This document shows positions 1 to 6,868 of a DNA stretch of 34,571 bases, piece by piece (within the stretch, counting starts at the first letter, position 1; every line of letters begins with the position of its first letter). The position numbers and the translations under genes are program-made. Below the pieces are notes generated by a model that saw nothing but the letters and a program-made list of their open reading frames with translations, was not told the DNA's origin and made no database searches. Origin of the DNA: Sphingomonas sp. AR_OL41 (GTDB taxonomy: Bacteria > Pseudomonadota > Alphaproteobacteria > Sphingomonadales > Sphingomonadaceae); the NCBI RefSeq assembly GCF_029911635.1, contig NZ_JARYTI010000049.1, positions 1 through 34,571 on the forward strand, written 5' to 3'.

Positions 1-117
1 GATCTCCATACAGGCCAGCAGCCGTGATGATGGCTGCATCAGTAGGCCGGACACACGGAAGCACCTGAACCTGCGCGAACAAAATCTCTCACATACCCCT
101 TGTATCCGGCGGGGCGT
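1..117. mobile_element. Possible end of an insertion element (junction only)
   Basis: This stretch is visibly lower in G+C than the rest of the window. It replaces the expected continuation of the NIPSNAP-like gene read leftward from 192. On the minus strand a short frame beginning ATG GAG ATC starts at position 9 and runs off the edge. Several IS21-family IstA transposases begin Met-Glu-Ile, so an IS21-like left end with its leader is one possibility. No transposase domain, terminal repeat pair or target duplication is visible inside the window, so the call is inference. It could equally be an ordinary divergent gene end or an assembly junction. Confidence 0.25.
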
Positions 118-192
118 CCACACACGGGCATAATGTTCGAATGCCGCGGTGTTGAACGGGTCGATCTCGTAGCGGATGAAACAGGTGATCAT
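118..192 (-). pseudogene. NIPSNAP-like protein, 5' remnant
   Basis: An ATG at 192 reads leftward into MITCFIRYEIDPF, the typical opening of short NIPSNAP-family (dimeric alpha/beta barrel) proteins often found next to ArsR regulators. The family pattern holds to about residue 25 (HYARVW at residues 20-25). After this the expected Gly-x-x-Ile-Pro-Arg-Cys-Gly segment is missing and the frame continues into unrelated residues to the window edge, still without a stop. I read this as the start of a gene interrupted or rearranged near position 117. It is divergent from the ArsR gene at 263 with a 70-bp gap, so it was probably that regulator's target. Function is unknown. Confidence 0.45.
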
Positions 193-243
193 GTGGCACT
201 CCCTGGGTGATGCGACCTCCTAGCTGCTTGAGCGACGGCAATG

Positions 244-261
244 GTTCGGCTAAGACCGAAC
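244..261. promoter_or_regulatory. Inverted repeat over the arsR-type start: candidate operator
   Basis: GTTCGG (244-249) and CCGAAC (256-261) form a perfect 6-bp inverted repeat with a 6-bp spacer. It ends one base before the ATG at 263. ArsR-family repressors commonly bind short imperfect palindromes in their own promoters, and this site lies in the divergent gap shared with the NIPSNAP-like gene. Binding here could block transcription or initiation of the regulator. The repeat is direct observation; the operator role is inferred. Confidence 0.35.
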
Positions 262-262
262 A

Positions 263-934
263 ATGAAAGACGGCCCCAGCATTGCCGCGATCGCCGCGCT
301 GATCGGCGACCCTGCCCGCGCCAACATGCTGACCGCGCTGATGGACGGCCGGGCGCTGACCGTCAGCGAGCTTGCCGAGGCTGGGGGCGTCGGACTGCCC
401 ACCGCCAGCGGCCATCTCGGCAAGCTCGACCAGGCCGGGCTGGTGACGGCGCGCAAACAGGGCCGCCACCGCTATTTCGCGCTATCGGGGCCGGACATTG
501 CCGAATTGATCGAAGCCTTGATGGGCGTCGCCGAGCGGACCGGCGCGCGGCGCGTGCGGACCGGGCCGCGCGACGCTGCGCTGCGCACCGCGCGGGTCTG
601 CTACGATCATCTCGCCGGTGAGCGCGCGGTGGCGCTGTTGCAGGGTTTCGTCGATCGCGGGCTGATTTCGGAAGGTGACACGCCGATGGTAACGGCGGAA
701 GGTCGCGCCTTCCTCACCGGGCTGGGCATCGACGTCGCGGTGTTGGGCGGTTCGCGGCGGCCCTTGTGTCGCGCCTGTCTCGACTGGAGCGAGCGCAAGA
801 GCCATCTCGGCGGCGCACTCGGCGCGGCGATCCTCAACCACGTCATCGCCACCGGCTGGGCGCGGCGCGCGGTGGGCCGCGTGATCGAATTTACCCCGCG
901 CGGCGGCACGGCGTTCGACCGCGCGTTCGGTTAA
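263..934 (+). CDS. ArsR-family winged-helix transcriptional regulator
   Basis: A 223-residue protein. Residues about 10-75 form a winged helix of the ArsR type, with the recognition helix around LPTASGHLGKL (45-55) and a wing ending in RKQGRHRYFAL. The C-terminal part (about 105-220) has the CxxCLDW pattern (Cys168, Cys171) followed by ERKSHLGGALG, seen in a recurrent subgroup of two-domain ArsR-like regulators in alphaproteobacteria. The inducer is unknown. The two Cys could bind metal or sense thiol chemistry, but no classical ArsR arsenite or SmtB zinc site is evident. No strong ribosome site precedes the ATG, which sits directly after an inverted repeat. The gene is divergent from the NIPSNAP-like remnant and converges with the zinc-ribbon gene with almost no gap. 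Confidence 0.85.
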   Translation: MKDGPSIAAIAALIGDPARANMLTALMDGRALTVSELAEAGGVGLPTASGHLGKLDQAGLVTARKQGRHRYFALSGPDIAELIEALMGVAERTGARRVRTGPRDAALRTARVCYDHLAGERAVALLQGFVDRGLISEGDTPMVTAEGRAFLTGLGIDVAVLGGSRRPLCRACLDWSERKSHLGGALGAAILNHVIATGWARRAVGRVIEFTPRGGTAFDRAFG

Positions 935-935
935 C

Positions 936-1454
936 TCAGCGCAATCCTGCCTCCACCGCATAACCCTTTTCGACCAGTCGGGTGACGATCCAGCGATAGG
1001 GCAGGTGGCAGCTCGACCAGCCCTGGCGCGGCTCCTCGACGGCATTGCGCCAATATTCGCGCAGCAGATTCTCGTCGCGCAGGAACGGGTGGAGCACGCG
1101 CAGCGCAAGCCGCACTTCGATCGTGCCAACCGTGCCCTGCGTCGATCGCCGCGCCGCCTCGGCGAGGATGTGCAGCGCGAGGTTGATCAGCATCGCCTCG
1201 GCCCGCTCGCGGCGCAGCGCACGGTTCTTCTCGCCGAACGGCAGCGCCTCGACGCGGACGGCGGCGCTCTGGCATTTGCGGCAACGCTGGTCGGCCTGCA
1301 CCGCGTCCCATGACAGGCTGAGGTGGCGCGCGGTGCGATCGTGCAGCATCGCCTCGCGATCGAGCAGCACGCGTTCGCCGCACCTGTCGCAGATGATGCG
1401 CACCGCCGCCTCGATGCGGCGCAGGTCGGTGAGGGTCTTGATCGCGCCGGTCAC
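936..1454 (-). CDS. Uncharacterised zinc-ribbon protein
   Basis: A 172-residue protein from a GTG at 1454. An in-frame ATG at 1538 would add 28 residues with no conserved look, and a GGA lies just upstream of the GTG. Two CxxC pairs, CDRC (22-25) and CRKC (58-61), are placed as in a treble-clef or zinc-ribbon fold, so zinc binding is likely. The rest is Arg- and Leu-rich and probably helical, ending in a Trp/Cys/Tyr-containing tail. I do not recognise the family. A role with nucleic acid or as a structural zinc protein is possible but unsupported. It ends two bases from the stop of the ArsR gene on the other strand. Confidence 0.6.
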   Translation of the reverse strand: MTGAIKTLTDLRRIEAAVRIICDRCGERVLLDREAMLHDRTARHLSLSWDAVQADQRCRKCQSAAVRVEALPFGEKNRALRRERAEAMLINLALHILAEAARRSTQGTVGTIEVRLALRVLHPFLRDENLLREYWRNAVEEPRQGWSSCHLPYRWIVTRLVEKGYAVEAGLR

Positions 1455-1508
1455 GCCGCATCCAAACACGCCGCGAGGCGATTCTACCAGAACATTAAGT
1501 GAACAACA

Positions 1509-1530
1509 GTCCGCTGCGCGACGTGCGGAC
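1509..1530. repeat. Inverted repeat upstream of the EAL gene
   Basis: GTCCGC (1509-1514) and GCGGAC (1525-1530) are perfect 6-bp arms around a 10-base loop, in the 137-bp divergent gap between the zinc-ribbon gene and the EAL gene. It could be an operator or a chance G+C-rich palindrome. There is no T-run to make it a terminator. Confidence 0.25.
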
Positions 1531-1591
1531 CGCAACATCCCCGATCGTTACGAAGGCGATCTCTTAAGTATTTGAAACTACCCGATAGCGT

Positions 1592-2392
1592 ATGCATACC
1601 CCGAGTCCCCAGGCGACACCGCGTCCCGCTCCCTGCACCGGTTGCCGCGATGGCGCGGGCCTGGATTTCGCTTTTTCTATGGCGTTCCAGCCGATTGTCG
1701 ACATCAGCACCGGCGACACCTACGCCTATGAAGCGCTGGTCCGGGGACCAAATGGCGAGAGTGCGGCGAGCGTGTTAGCGCAGGTGTCGGCGGCCAACCG
1801 CTATGCGTTCGACCAGCAATGCCGGGTGAAGGCGATCGAGACGGCGGCCAGGGCAGGGCTCGGTGCGACGGGCGCCCGCCTGTCGATCAACTTTCTGCCC
1901 AATGCGGTCTATTCGCCGGCCGCCTGCATCCAGTTGACGCTCAAGACCGCGCTCGCGGTCGGCCTGCCGACCGACCGCCTCATCTTCGAATTCACCGAGA
2001 ATGAGGAGATGACCGACCCCGACCATGTCGCCAACATCATCGCGACCTATCGCAAGATGGGCTTCGGCACCGCGCTCGACGATTTCGGGGCGGGCCATGC
2101 CGGGCTCAACCTGCTCGCGCGTTTCCAGCCCGACATCATCAAGCTCGACATGGAGCTTATCCGGGCAATCGATACCAGCCTGCCGCGCCGCTTGATCGTC
2201 GACGCGGTATTCAGGATGTGCACCGCGCTGGGCGTGACGGTCATCGCCGAAGGCATCGAGACCGCCGGCGAACTGGCAGCGCTGCGCGCGATCGGCGTGC
2301 GCTACATCCAGGGTTTCCATTTTGCGCCGCCCGCGTTCGAACGGCTTCCGACGGTGGCGATTGACCTGACAGGCGAACGACTCACGGCCTAG
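1592..2392 (+). CDS. Stand-alone EAL-domain cyclic-di-GMP phosphodiesterase
   Basis: A 266-residue protein consisting almost entirely of one EAL domain (about 28-250), predicted to hydrolyse c-di-GMP to pGpG in the cytoplasm. The catalytic set looks complete: EALVR at 47-51, Asn100, Glu136, DDFG at 163-166, Lys184, Glu220/Glu223 in AEGIET and Gln240. The sequence resembles the EAL part of BLUF-EAL proteins such as YcgF/BluF, but there is no BLUF or GGDEF domain. The short N-terminus carries CTGC (Cys15, Cys18), which may bind metal or act as a redox handle. No clear ribosome site precedes ATG 1592. A start at Met30 would still keep the domain but lose the CxxC. The HWE kinase follows on the same strand after 224 bp. 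Confidence 0.88.
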   Translation: MHTPSPQATPRPAPCTGCRDGAGLDFAFSMAFQPIVDISTGDTYAYEALVRGPNGESAASVLAQVSAANRYAFDQQCRVKAIETAARAGLGATGARLSINFLPNAVYSPAACIQLTLKTALAVGLPTDRLIFEFTENEEMTDPDHVANIIATYRKMGFGTALDDFGAGHAGLNLLARFQPDIIKLDMELIRAIDTSLPRRLIVDAVFRMCTALGVTVIAEGIETAGELAALRAIGVRYIQGFHFAPPAFERLPTVAIDLTGERLTA

Positions 2393-2616
2393 CGCTATGA
2401 TCACGCTGGATTAATTCGTCGCTGCTGGCAGGCGCCGCGCCACGTCGGCGGGCAGGGCAGTTGGTACGCGCGGCATTGCATGTTATTAACGGCTGTTCCG
2501 TGTATCGCCGCGCGCTCATTCGGCTTCCCGACCCAAGACGCTCCGGCACTTGCGACCGCCCGAGCGCGGCCCACCCCATTGGCGCTCGCGACGCTGCTCC
2601 GCGAAGGACTTCGCCC

Positions 2617-3618
2617 GTGTCGGCAGATCAGGAAACGGCGACGATATGGGACGCACGCCGGTTGCGCCTTGCGATCGAGGCGGCTGGCGTCGCCTTGTGG
2701 TCATGGAATGTCGATAGCGACCATTTCCGCATGGATGCGCACGGCTTCCATCTCTGGGGCCTGCCGGCGCGCGACTTCGTCACCTTCGAGCAATTGTCGG
2801 CCAAGATCCACCCGGCCGATCGCGACCGAGTCCGTGCCGCCTTCTCGGCGACGCGCGCAATCGTCGGGCCGTATGAGATCGATTTCCGCATCGTCATCGA
2901 TGACGAGGTGCGCTGGGTCTCGGCACGCGGCCAGGGCGACGATGCCGGCATCCAGGGCCGCGAGATGCTCGGCATCTTCATCGACGTCACCGGTCGCAAA
3001 CAGGCCGAGGAGGGGCATGAACTGCTCGCCGGCGAGATGAGCCACCGGGTCAAGAACCTGCTCAGCATCGCCTCCGCCCTGACCGCCATCGCCTCGCAAT
3101 CGACTGCCTCGACCGAAGAGATGGCGAATGAACTAACGACGCGGCTCGGTGCGCTCGGACGGGCGCACGACCTCGTTCGCCCGGTGCCCGGCCGCAAGGA
3201 GAACAGCGCGCTGCTCGGCGACCTGCTGACGATCCTGCTCGCGCCCTATGACGATGCCGAAGCGTTCAGCGGCCGCATCCGCGTCGCGGTGCCGCGCATG
3301 CCGGTAGGCGAATCCAGTGCGACGACGCTCGCCATGGTGCTGCACGAACTGGCGACCAATTCGATGAAATATGGTGCGCTCTCCGCCAAGGCCGGCACGC
3401 TCGACATCTCGTGCAAGCTGCAGGACGATGTCGTGGTGATCGTGTGGACCGAGCATGGCGGCCCCGTCGTGGTGCCCCCGGACGGCGAGGGCGGTTTCGG
3501 CAGCAAGCTGCTGAAGCGCAGTCTCGCCGCGCAACTGCGCGGCACGATCGAGCACGACTGGTCGGAAGAGGGCGCGATCATTACGCTGCGCATGGACCAG
3601 GCGCGCCTCGCCTCATGA
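2617..3618 (+). CDS. PAS-HWE sensor histidine kinase
   Basis: A 333-residue soluble histidine kinase. I chose GTG 2617 because GAAGGA (2603-2608) sits 8 bases upstream; a longer frame back to a TTG at 2461 adds 52 residues with no domain. Residues about 10-128 form a PAS domain ending in DVTGRKQAEE. The phospho-acceptor His143 lies in EMSHRVKNLL, followed by an HWE-type ATPase region with HELATNSMKYG (Asn248), WTEHGGP (Trp277, Glu279) and a Gly-rich GGFGSKLL segment. HWE kinases in alphaproteobacteria often feed the general stress response or chemotaxis-like circuits. No cognate response regulator is adjacent. There is no flavin-binding Cys signature, so the PAS ligand is unknown. Confidence 0.88.
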   Translation: MSADQETATIWDARRLRLAIEAAGVALWSWNVDSDHFRMDAHGFHLWGLPARDFVTFEQLSAKIHPADRDRVRAAFSATRAIVGPYEIDFRIVIDDEVRWVSARGQGDDAGIQGREMLGIFIDVTGRKQAEEGHELLAGEMSHRVKNLLSIASALTAIASQSTASTEEMANELTTRLGALGRAHDLVRPVPGRKENSALLGDLLTILLAPYDDAEAFSGRIRVAVPRMPVGESSATTLAMVLHELATNSMKYGALSAKAGTLDISCKLQDDVVVIVWTEHGGPVVVPPDGEGGFGSKLLKRSLAAQLRGTIEHDWSEEGAIITLRMDQARLAS

Positions 3619-3624
3619 AGTGAA

Positions 3625-3646
3625 GGGCCGGTCGTGACCCCGGCCC
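3625..3646. terminator. Hairpin between convergent genes
   Basis: GGGCCGG (3625-3631) and CCGGCCC (3640-3646) form a 7-bp G+C-rich stem with an 8-base loop in the 41-bp gap between the convergent kinase and beta-lactamase genes. There is no T-run on either side, so it is at best a weak or bidirectional terminator. Confidence 0.4.
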
Positions 3647-3659
3647 CGCCTGGCTCCGC

Positions 3660-4565
3660 TTACTTCGCCTCGCCCGCCAGCCGCTTAGCCAGCAACTGCG
3701 CGCTGCTATCGGCATAGCTTCGGCATGCCGTAGGGTCGATATAGGGGTTCGGTACCGGCTGGCGCTGGAACCGCGCATATTTCTCGTCGCCGCCCGACGG
3801 CTCGGGATGCGACGTCAGCAGCACGTCGCACGGCATGTTTCGCATCACGACCAGGGTCCGGCGAAACGCGGTCAGGATCGCGGCATGCGCCGGATCCGTG
3901 AAGCGATAGCCGTCGGCCCCAAGCGGGTTGAGGCTCGAGGCGAACACCATATTCGCACAGCGCCGGCCCTCGCAACTGCGCCATGTCCAGCTCATGCTCC
4001 CTAAGGTGTGCCCCGGCGTCGCGCGCGCCGTGATGACGGTGCGGCCGAGCCGCAACTTCTCGCCATCGCGCACCGCCCGGACATTGGCGACCGGAGGATA
4101 GGGTACGAGCCACGCGGCCTGCGGATCGTCGGCGTCGCTATGACCCTGGCGCAGCACCTTCGCCGCCGGCACGCTGGCGATCACCGTCGCGCCGCTGTCC
4201 CGCGCCAAGGCGGCGATCCCGCTGGCATGGTCGAAATGCGGTTCGGTGCTGAGGATGTAGCGGATCTGTTTGGGGTCGAAGCCCAGCCGGCGGATGTTCG
4301 CCTCGATCGCGCCGACCGCCTGGGGCAGCGCGCCGTCGATCAGCACCAGCCCCGCATCCGTCTTGATCAGCCCGACATTGAGGCCGGCAAAGCCGACCAG
4401 ATAGGCGTTGCCGAACACCTTGATCGGCGCCTGTGGCGTGAGCCAGCGCGCGGCACGGTCGGGTGCGACCGGTCGCAACAGCGGATCGGCGTGCTCTTGC
4501 GGAAAGGCGGCCGATCCGATCAGGACCGCGGCCAGACCCATGATGAACAGCATCGTGCGAAACAT
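3660..4565 (-). CDS. Subclass B3 metallo-beta-lactamase with Glu at metal-ligand position 116
   Basis: A 301-residue exported metallo-hydrolase. Residues 1-20 form a signal peptide (hydrophobic core MLFIMGLAAVLIGSAAF). The fold and the SLNPLGADGYRFTD segment are those of subclass B3 enzymes, which hydrolyse penicillins, cephalosporins and carbapenems in the periplasm. Zinc ligands by family numbering: position 116 is Glu108 (motif EPHFDH instead of HxHxDH), 118 is His110, 120 is Asp112, 121 is His113, 196 is His186 and 263 is His253. Ser210/Ser211 lies where B3 enzymes have Ser221. Glu at 116 is uncommon; Gln is known in GOB enzymes. Start ATG 4565 is preceded by AAGGGG. It is divergent from an AmpR-type regulator, which strongly supports beta-lactamase function. 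A related MBL-fold hydrolase remains possible. Confidence 0.85.
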   Translation of the reverse strand: MFRTMLFIMGLAAVLIGSAAFPQEHADPLLRPVAPDRAARWLTPQAPIKVFGNAYLVGFAGLNVGLIKTDAGLVLIDGALPQAVGAIEANIRRLGFDPKQIRYILSTEPHFDHASGIAALARDSGATVIASVPAAKVLRQGHSDADDPQAAWLVPYPPVANVRAVRDGEKLRLGRTVITARATPGHTLGSMSWTWRSCEGRRCANMVFASSLNPLGADGYRFTDPAHAAILTAFRRTLVVMRNMPCDVLLTSHPEPSGGDEKYARFQRQPVPNPYIDPTACRSYADSSAQLLAKRLAGEAK

Positions 4566-4587
4566 CTTCTTGTCCCCTTAAATTCTC

Positions 4588-4613
4588 ATGCCGCATCGAA
4601 ATGCCGCACCGAA
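4588..4613. repeat. 13-bp tandem direct repeat in the lactamase/ampR gap
   Basis: ATGCCGCATCGAA (4588-4600) is followed immediately by ATGCCGCACCGAA (4601-4613), differing at one base. The repeats lie 23 bases upstream of the beta-lactamase start, where its promoter should be. They may form part of the regulator's activation site or change promoter spacing; this is inference. Confidence 0.5.
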
Positions 4614-4648
4614 GGCCACGCCACAAAGCATGATATCTCGACATAGCC

Positions 4649-4663
4649 ATGAGCCTGGCTCAT
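4649..4663. promoter_or_regulatory. LysR-type T-N11-A palindrome: candidate AmpR operator
   Basis: ATGAGCC (4649-4655), T4656 and GGCTCAT (4657-4663) form a perfect 15-bp palindrome. It contains the LysR box T4650-N11-A4662. AmpR autorepresses and activates the divergent lactamase gene from such a site. The direct repeat ATATCTCG (4633-4640 and 4662-4669) flanks it. Because the box covers the upstream ATG at 4649, the regulator more likely starts at 4673. Confidence 0.6.
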
Positions 4664-4672
4664 ATCTCGCTG

Positions 4673-5554
4673 ATGGATCGCGCCCAGCTCCCGCTCAACG
4701 CCCTGCGCGCCTTCGAGGCGTCGGCGCGGCATCTCAACTTCACGCGCGCCGCGCTCGAGCTGCGCGTGACGCAGGGCGCGGTCAGCCACCAGGTCGCGGC
4801 GCTCGAGGCGCGGCTCGGCGCGCCGCTGTTCCGCCGGCTGCCGCGCGGGCTCGCGCTGACCGATGAGGGCCATGCGCTGGTCCCGGTGGTCGCGGACGCG
4901 TTCGACCGGGTCGGCGCGATGCTCGATCGTTATGCCGGCGGGCGGCTGCGCGAGGTCCTGACGCTCGGCGTGGTCGGTACCTTCGCCACCGGCTGGCTGC
5001 TGCCGCGCGTGGCGGATTTCACGCGCGACCACCCGCATGTCGATCTGCGCATCATGACCAACAACAACCGCGTCGACCTTGCCGGCGAAGGACTCGATCT
5101 CGCGATCCGCTTCGGCGACGGCGCATGGCATGGCACGCACGCCATGCCGATCCTCGCCGCGCCGCTGACACCGCTCTGTACCCCGGCGGTCGCGCAGCGC
5201 CTGGGCGGCGATGTCGGCGCGCTCGCCCGCGAGACGTTGCTGCGTTCGTACCGCCCCGACGAGTGGGCGCGCTGGTTCTCGCTGACGGGCGAGGCCTGCC
5301 CGCCGCTCCACGGTCCGATCTTCGACAGCGCGGCGCTGATCGTTACCGCCGCGATCGCCGGGCACGGCGTTGCGCTCGTCCCACCCGCGATGTTCGCGCA
5401 CGAACTCACCGCCGAACGGCTCGTCCGCCCCTTCCCGGCCGAGCTCGATGCCGGCGGCTATTGGCTGACGCGGCTCAAGTCGCGTCGCGAAACGCCGGCG
5501 ATGCGGGCCTTTGCAGCATGGCTCGGCATGACGGCACAACCGCGCGACGGTTAA
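4673..5554 (+). CDS. ampR: AmpR-type LysR regulator of the beta-lactamase
   Basis: A 293-residue LysR-type regulator with clear AmpR character along its whole length. The N-terminal winged helix (about 6-65) reads LPLNALRAFEASARHLNFTRAA. The effector domain keeps the AmpR marks VVGTFATG, TNNNRVD, IRFGDGAWH, LLRSYRPDEW and SRRETPAMRAF. Residues known in Citrobacter AmpR to shape the muropeptide pocket align well: Thr103, Asp135, Ser219 (their 221) and Tyr263 (their 264). It is therefore predicted to sense UDP-MurNAc-pentapeptide and anhydro-muropeptides and to switch the divergent B3 enzyme at 3660-4565 on during beta-lactam stress. ATG 4673 is chosen over 4649 because the latter lies inside the palindromic LysR box and the AmpR family starts close to PLN. 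A muropeptide permease (AmpG) gene is not in the window. Confidence 0.88.
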   Translation: MDRAQLPLNALRAFEASARHLNFTRAALELRVTQGAVSHQVAALEARLGAPLFRRLPRGLALTDEGHALVPVVADAFDRVGAMLDRYAGGRLREVLTLGVVGTFATGWLLPRVADFTRDHPHVDLRIMTNNNRVDLAGEGLDLAIRFGDGAWHGTHAMPILAAPLTPLCTPAVAQRLGGDVGALARETLLRSYRPDEWARWFSLTGEACPPLHGPIFDSAALIVTAAIAGHGVALVPPAMFAHELTAERLVRPFPAELDAGGYWLTRLKSRRETPAMRAFAAWLGMTAQPRDG

Positions 5555-5635
5555 CCCCCGGCCGCGCGACGCTTCGCAGCACTTCGTTAACCATCCCCGG
5601 CTAGCACGGTCGGGTCGACGGAGAGCTCCACACCC

Positions 5636-6868
5636 ATGTCTCGCATCACCGCCCCGCTGGCCTTCCGCCACGACGTCGCGCCGCTCGACGTGTCGATCGT
5701 CATGCCGTGCCTCAACGAGGCAATCAGCCTGCCGCACTGTATCGCCAACGCGCAGGACGCGCTGGCCGAGATTGCGCGCCGCTTCGGCCTCGCCGGCGAG
5801 ATCGTCATCGCCGACAATGGCTCGACCGACGGCAGCCAGGATATCGCCACCCGCCTTGGCGCGCGCGTCGTCGCGGTGCCGCGCAAGGGCTATGGCGCGG
5901 CGATCATCGGCGGTGCCGAGGCCGCCTATGGCCGCTACCTCGTCATCGGCGATGCCGATGGCAGCTATGATTTCACCGATGGCGTGGCGATGGTCGAAAG
6001 CCTGATCGCGGGCGCCGATCTGTGCATGGGCTCGCGCTTTCGTGGCGGCATCGCCCCCGGCGCGATGCCGTGGAAAAACCGCTATATCGGCAACCCGATC
6101 CTGACCGGCATGCTCAACCTGCTGTTCCGCAGCCGGGTCGACGATGCGCATTGCGGGCTGCGCGCGATCACGCGCGACGCCTTTCTCGACCTGCGGCTCG
6201 ACAGCGACGGCATGGAATTCGCCAGTGAGATGGTGGTCAAGGCGAGCCTGCGCCGTTTCCGCATCACCCAGACGCCCGCGACGCTGTCGGTCGACCTGCG
6301 TGATCGCCCGCCGCACCTGCGGCCGTGGCGCGATGGCTGGCGGCACCTGCGCTACCTGCTGATGCTCAGCCCGACCTGGGCGTTCGGCGTCCCCGCGCTC
6401 GCCGCGATGGGCGTTGCCGCCACCATCCTGCTCGTCGCGATGCTGCATTATCTCGGCGTTCTGCCCGGCGCCGGCCCATTCGGCGCGAGTTGGGCGATCG
6501 TTGCCGGTTTCCTGTTCACCGCCGGCCATTTCGCCGCGCTGATGGCGGTGGTCGCGCACGTCGTCGGTGTGCATCAGGGTTATCGCATGCTGCGTCCCTC
6601 GCTTGGGCGGCTCGGCAAATGGCTGAAACTCGAGACGATGCTCGTCGTTGGCCTCGGCCTCGCCGCTGCGTCGGTGGCGATGCTCGGCGCGATCGGCTGG
6701 CACTGGCGCGCCGACGACTTCGCCGCCCCGGCCAGCGTCCTGCCGCTGGTCATCGCCGCGATCACCGGCGCGGTCGGCCTGCAGACGATGCTGGGCGGGT
6801 TCGTCATCGCGATCGTCGGCGGCCATGCCGCCGATTTCCTTTCGGCCAGGGGCGGACAACGCCTGTGA
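5636..6868 (+). CDS. Family 2 glycosyltransferase with C-terminal membrane segments (DPM1/GtrB-like)
   Basis: A 410-residue protein. Residues about 17-235 form a GT-A domain: VSIVMPCLNE at the start, IADNGSTDGS for nucleotide binding, and the DxD motif GDADGSYDF (Asp106, Asp108). Four membrane segments follow (about 240-272, 283-312, 333-355, 366-398). Such proteins usually move a sugar from a nucleotide donor to polyprenyl phosphate at the inner face of the cytoplasmic membrane. GGAGAG lies upstream of ATG 5636, and the gene opens the operon after an 81-bp gap from ampR. Its stop overlaps the next gene's GTG by 4 bases. The sugar is not predictable. Confidence 0.87.
   Translation: MSRITAPLAFRHDVAPLDVSIVMPCLNEAISLPHCIANAQDALAEIARRFGLAGEIVIADNGSTDGSQDIATRLGARVVAVPRKGYGAAIIGGAEAAYGRYLVIGDADGSYDFTDGVAMVESLIAGADLCMGSRFRGGIAPGAMPWKNRYIGNPILTGMLNLLFRSRVDDAHCGLRAITRDAFLDLRLDSDGMEFASEMVVKASLRRFRITQTPATLSVDLRDRPPHLRPWRDGWRHLRYLLMLSPTWAFGVPALAAMGVAATILLVAMLHYLGVLPGAGPFGASWAIVAGFLFTAGHFAALMAVVAHVVGVHQGYRMLRPSLGRLGKWLKLETMLVVGLGLAAASVAMLGAIGWHWRADDFAAPASVLPLVIAAITGAVGLQTMLGGFVIAIVGGHAADFLSARGGQRL

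Noticed and set aside
1525..1560. EcfG-type (GGAAC/CGTT) stress promoter before the EAL gene
   Set aside because: The upstream element is GGACC and the spacer is about 14 bases, too far from consensus.
4586..6859. Very long minus-strand open frame (757 codons) opposite ampR and the GT2 gene
   Set aside because: Its translation is rich in Arg, Asp, Gln and His with no domain, typical of the complementary frame of G+C-rich genes; the plus-strand genes are clear family members.
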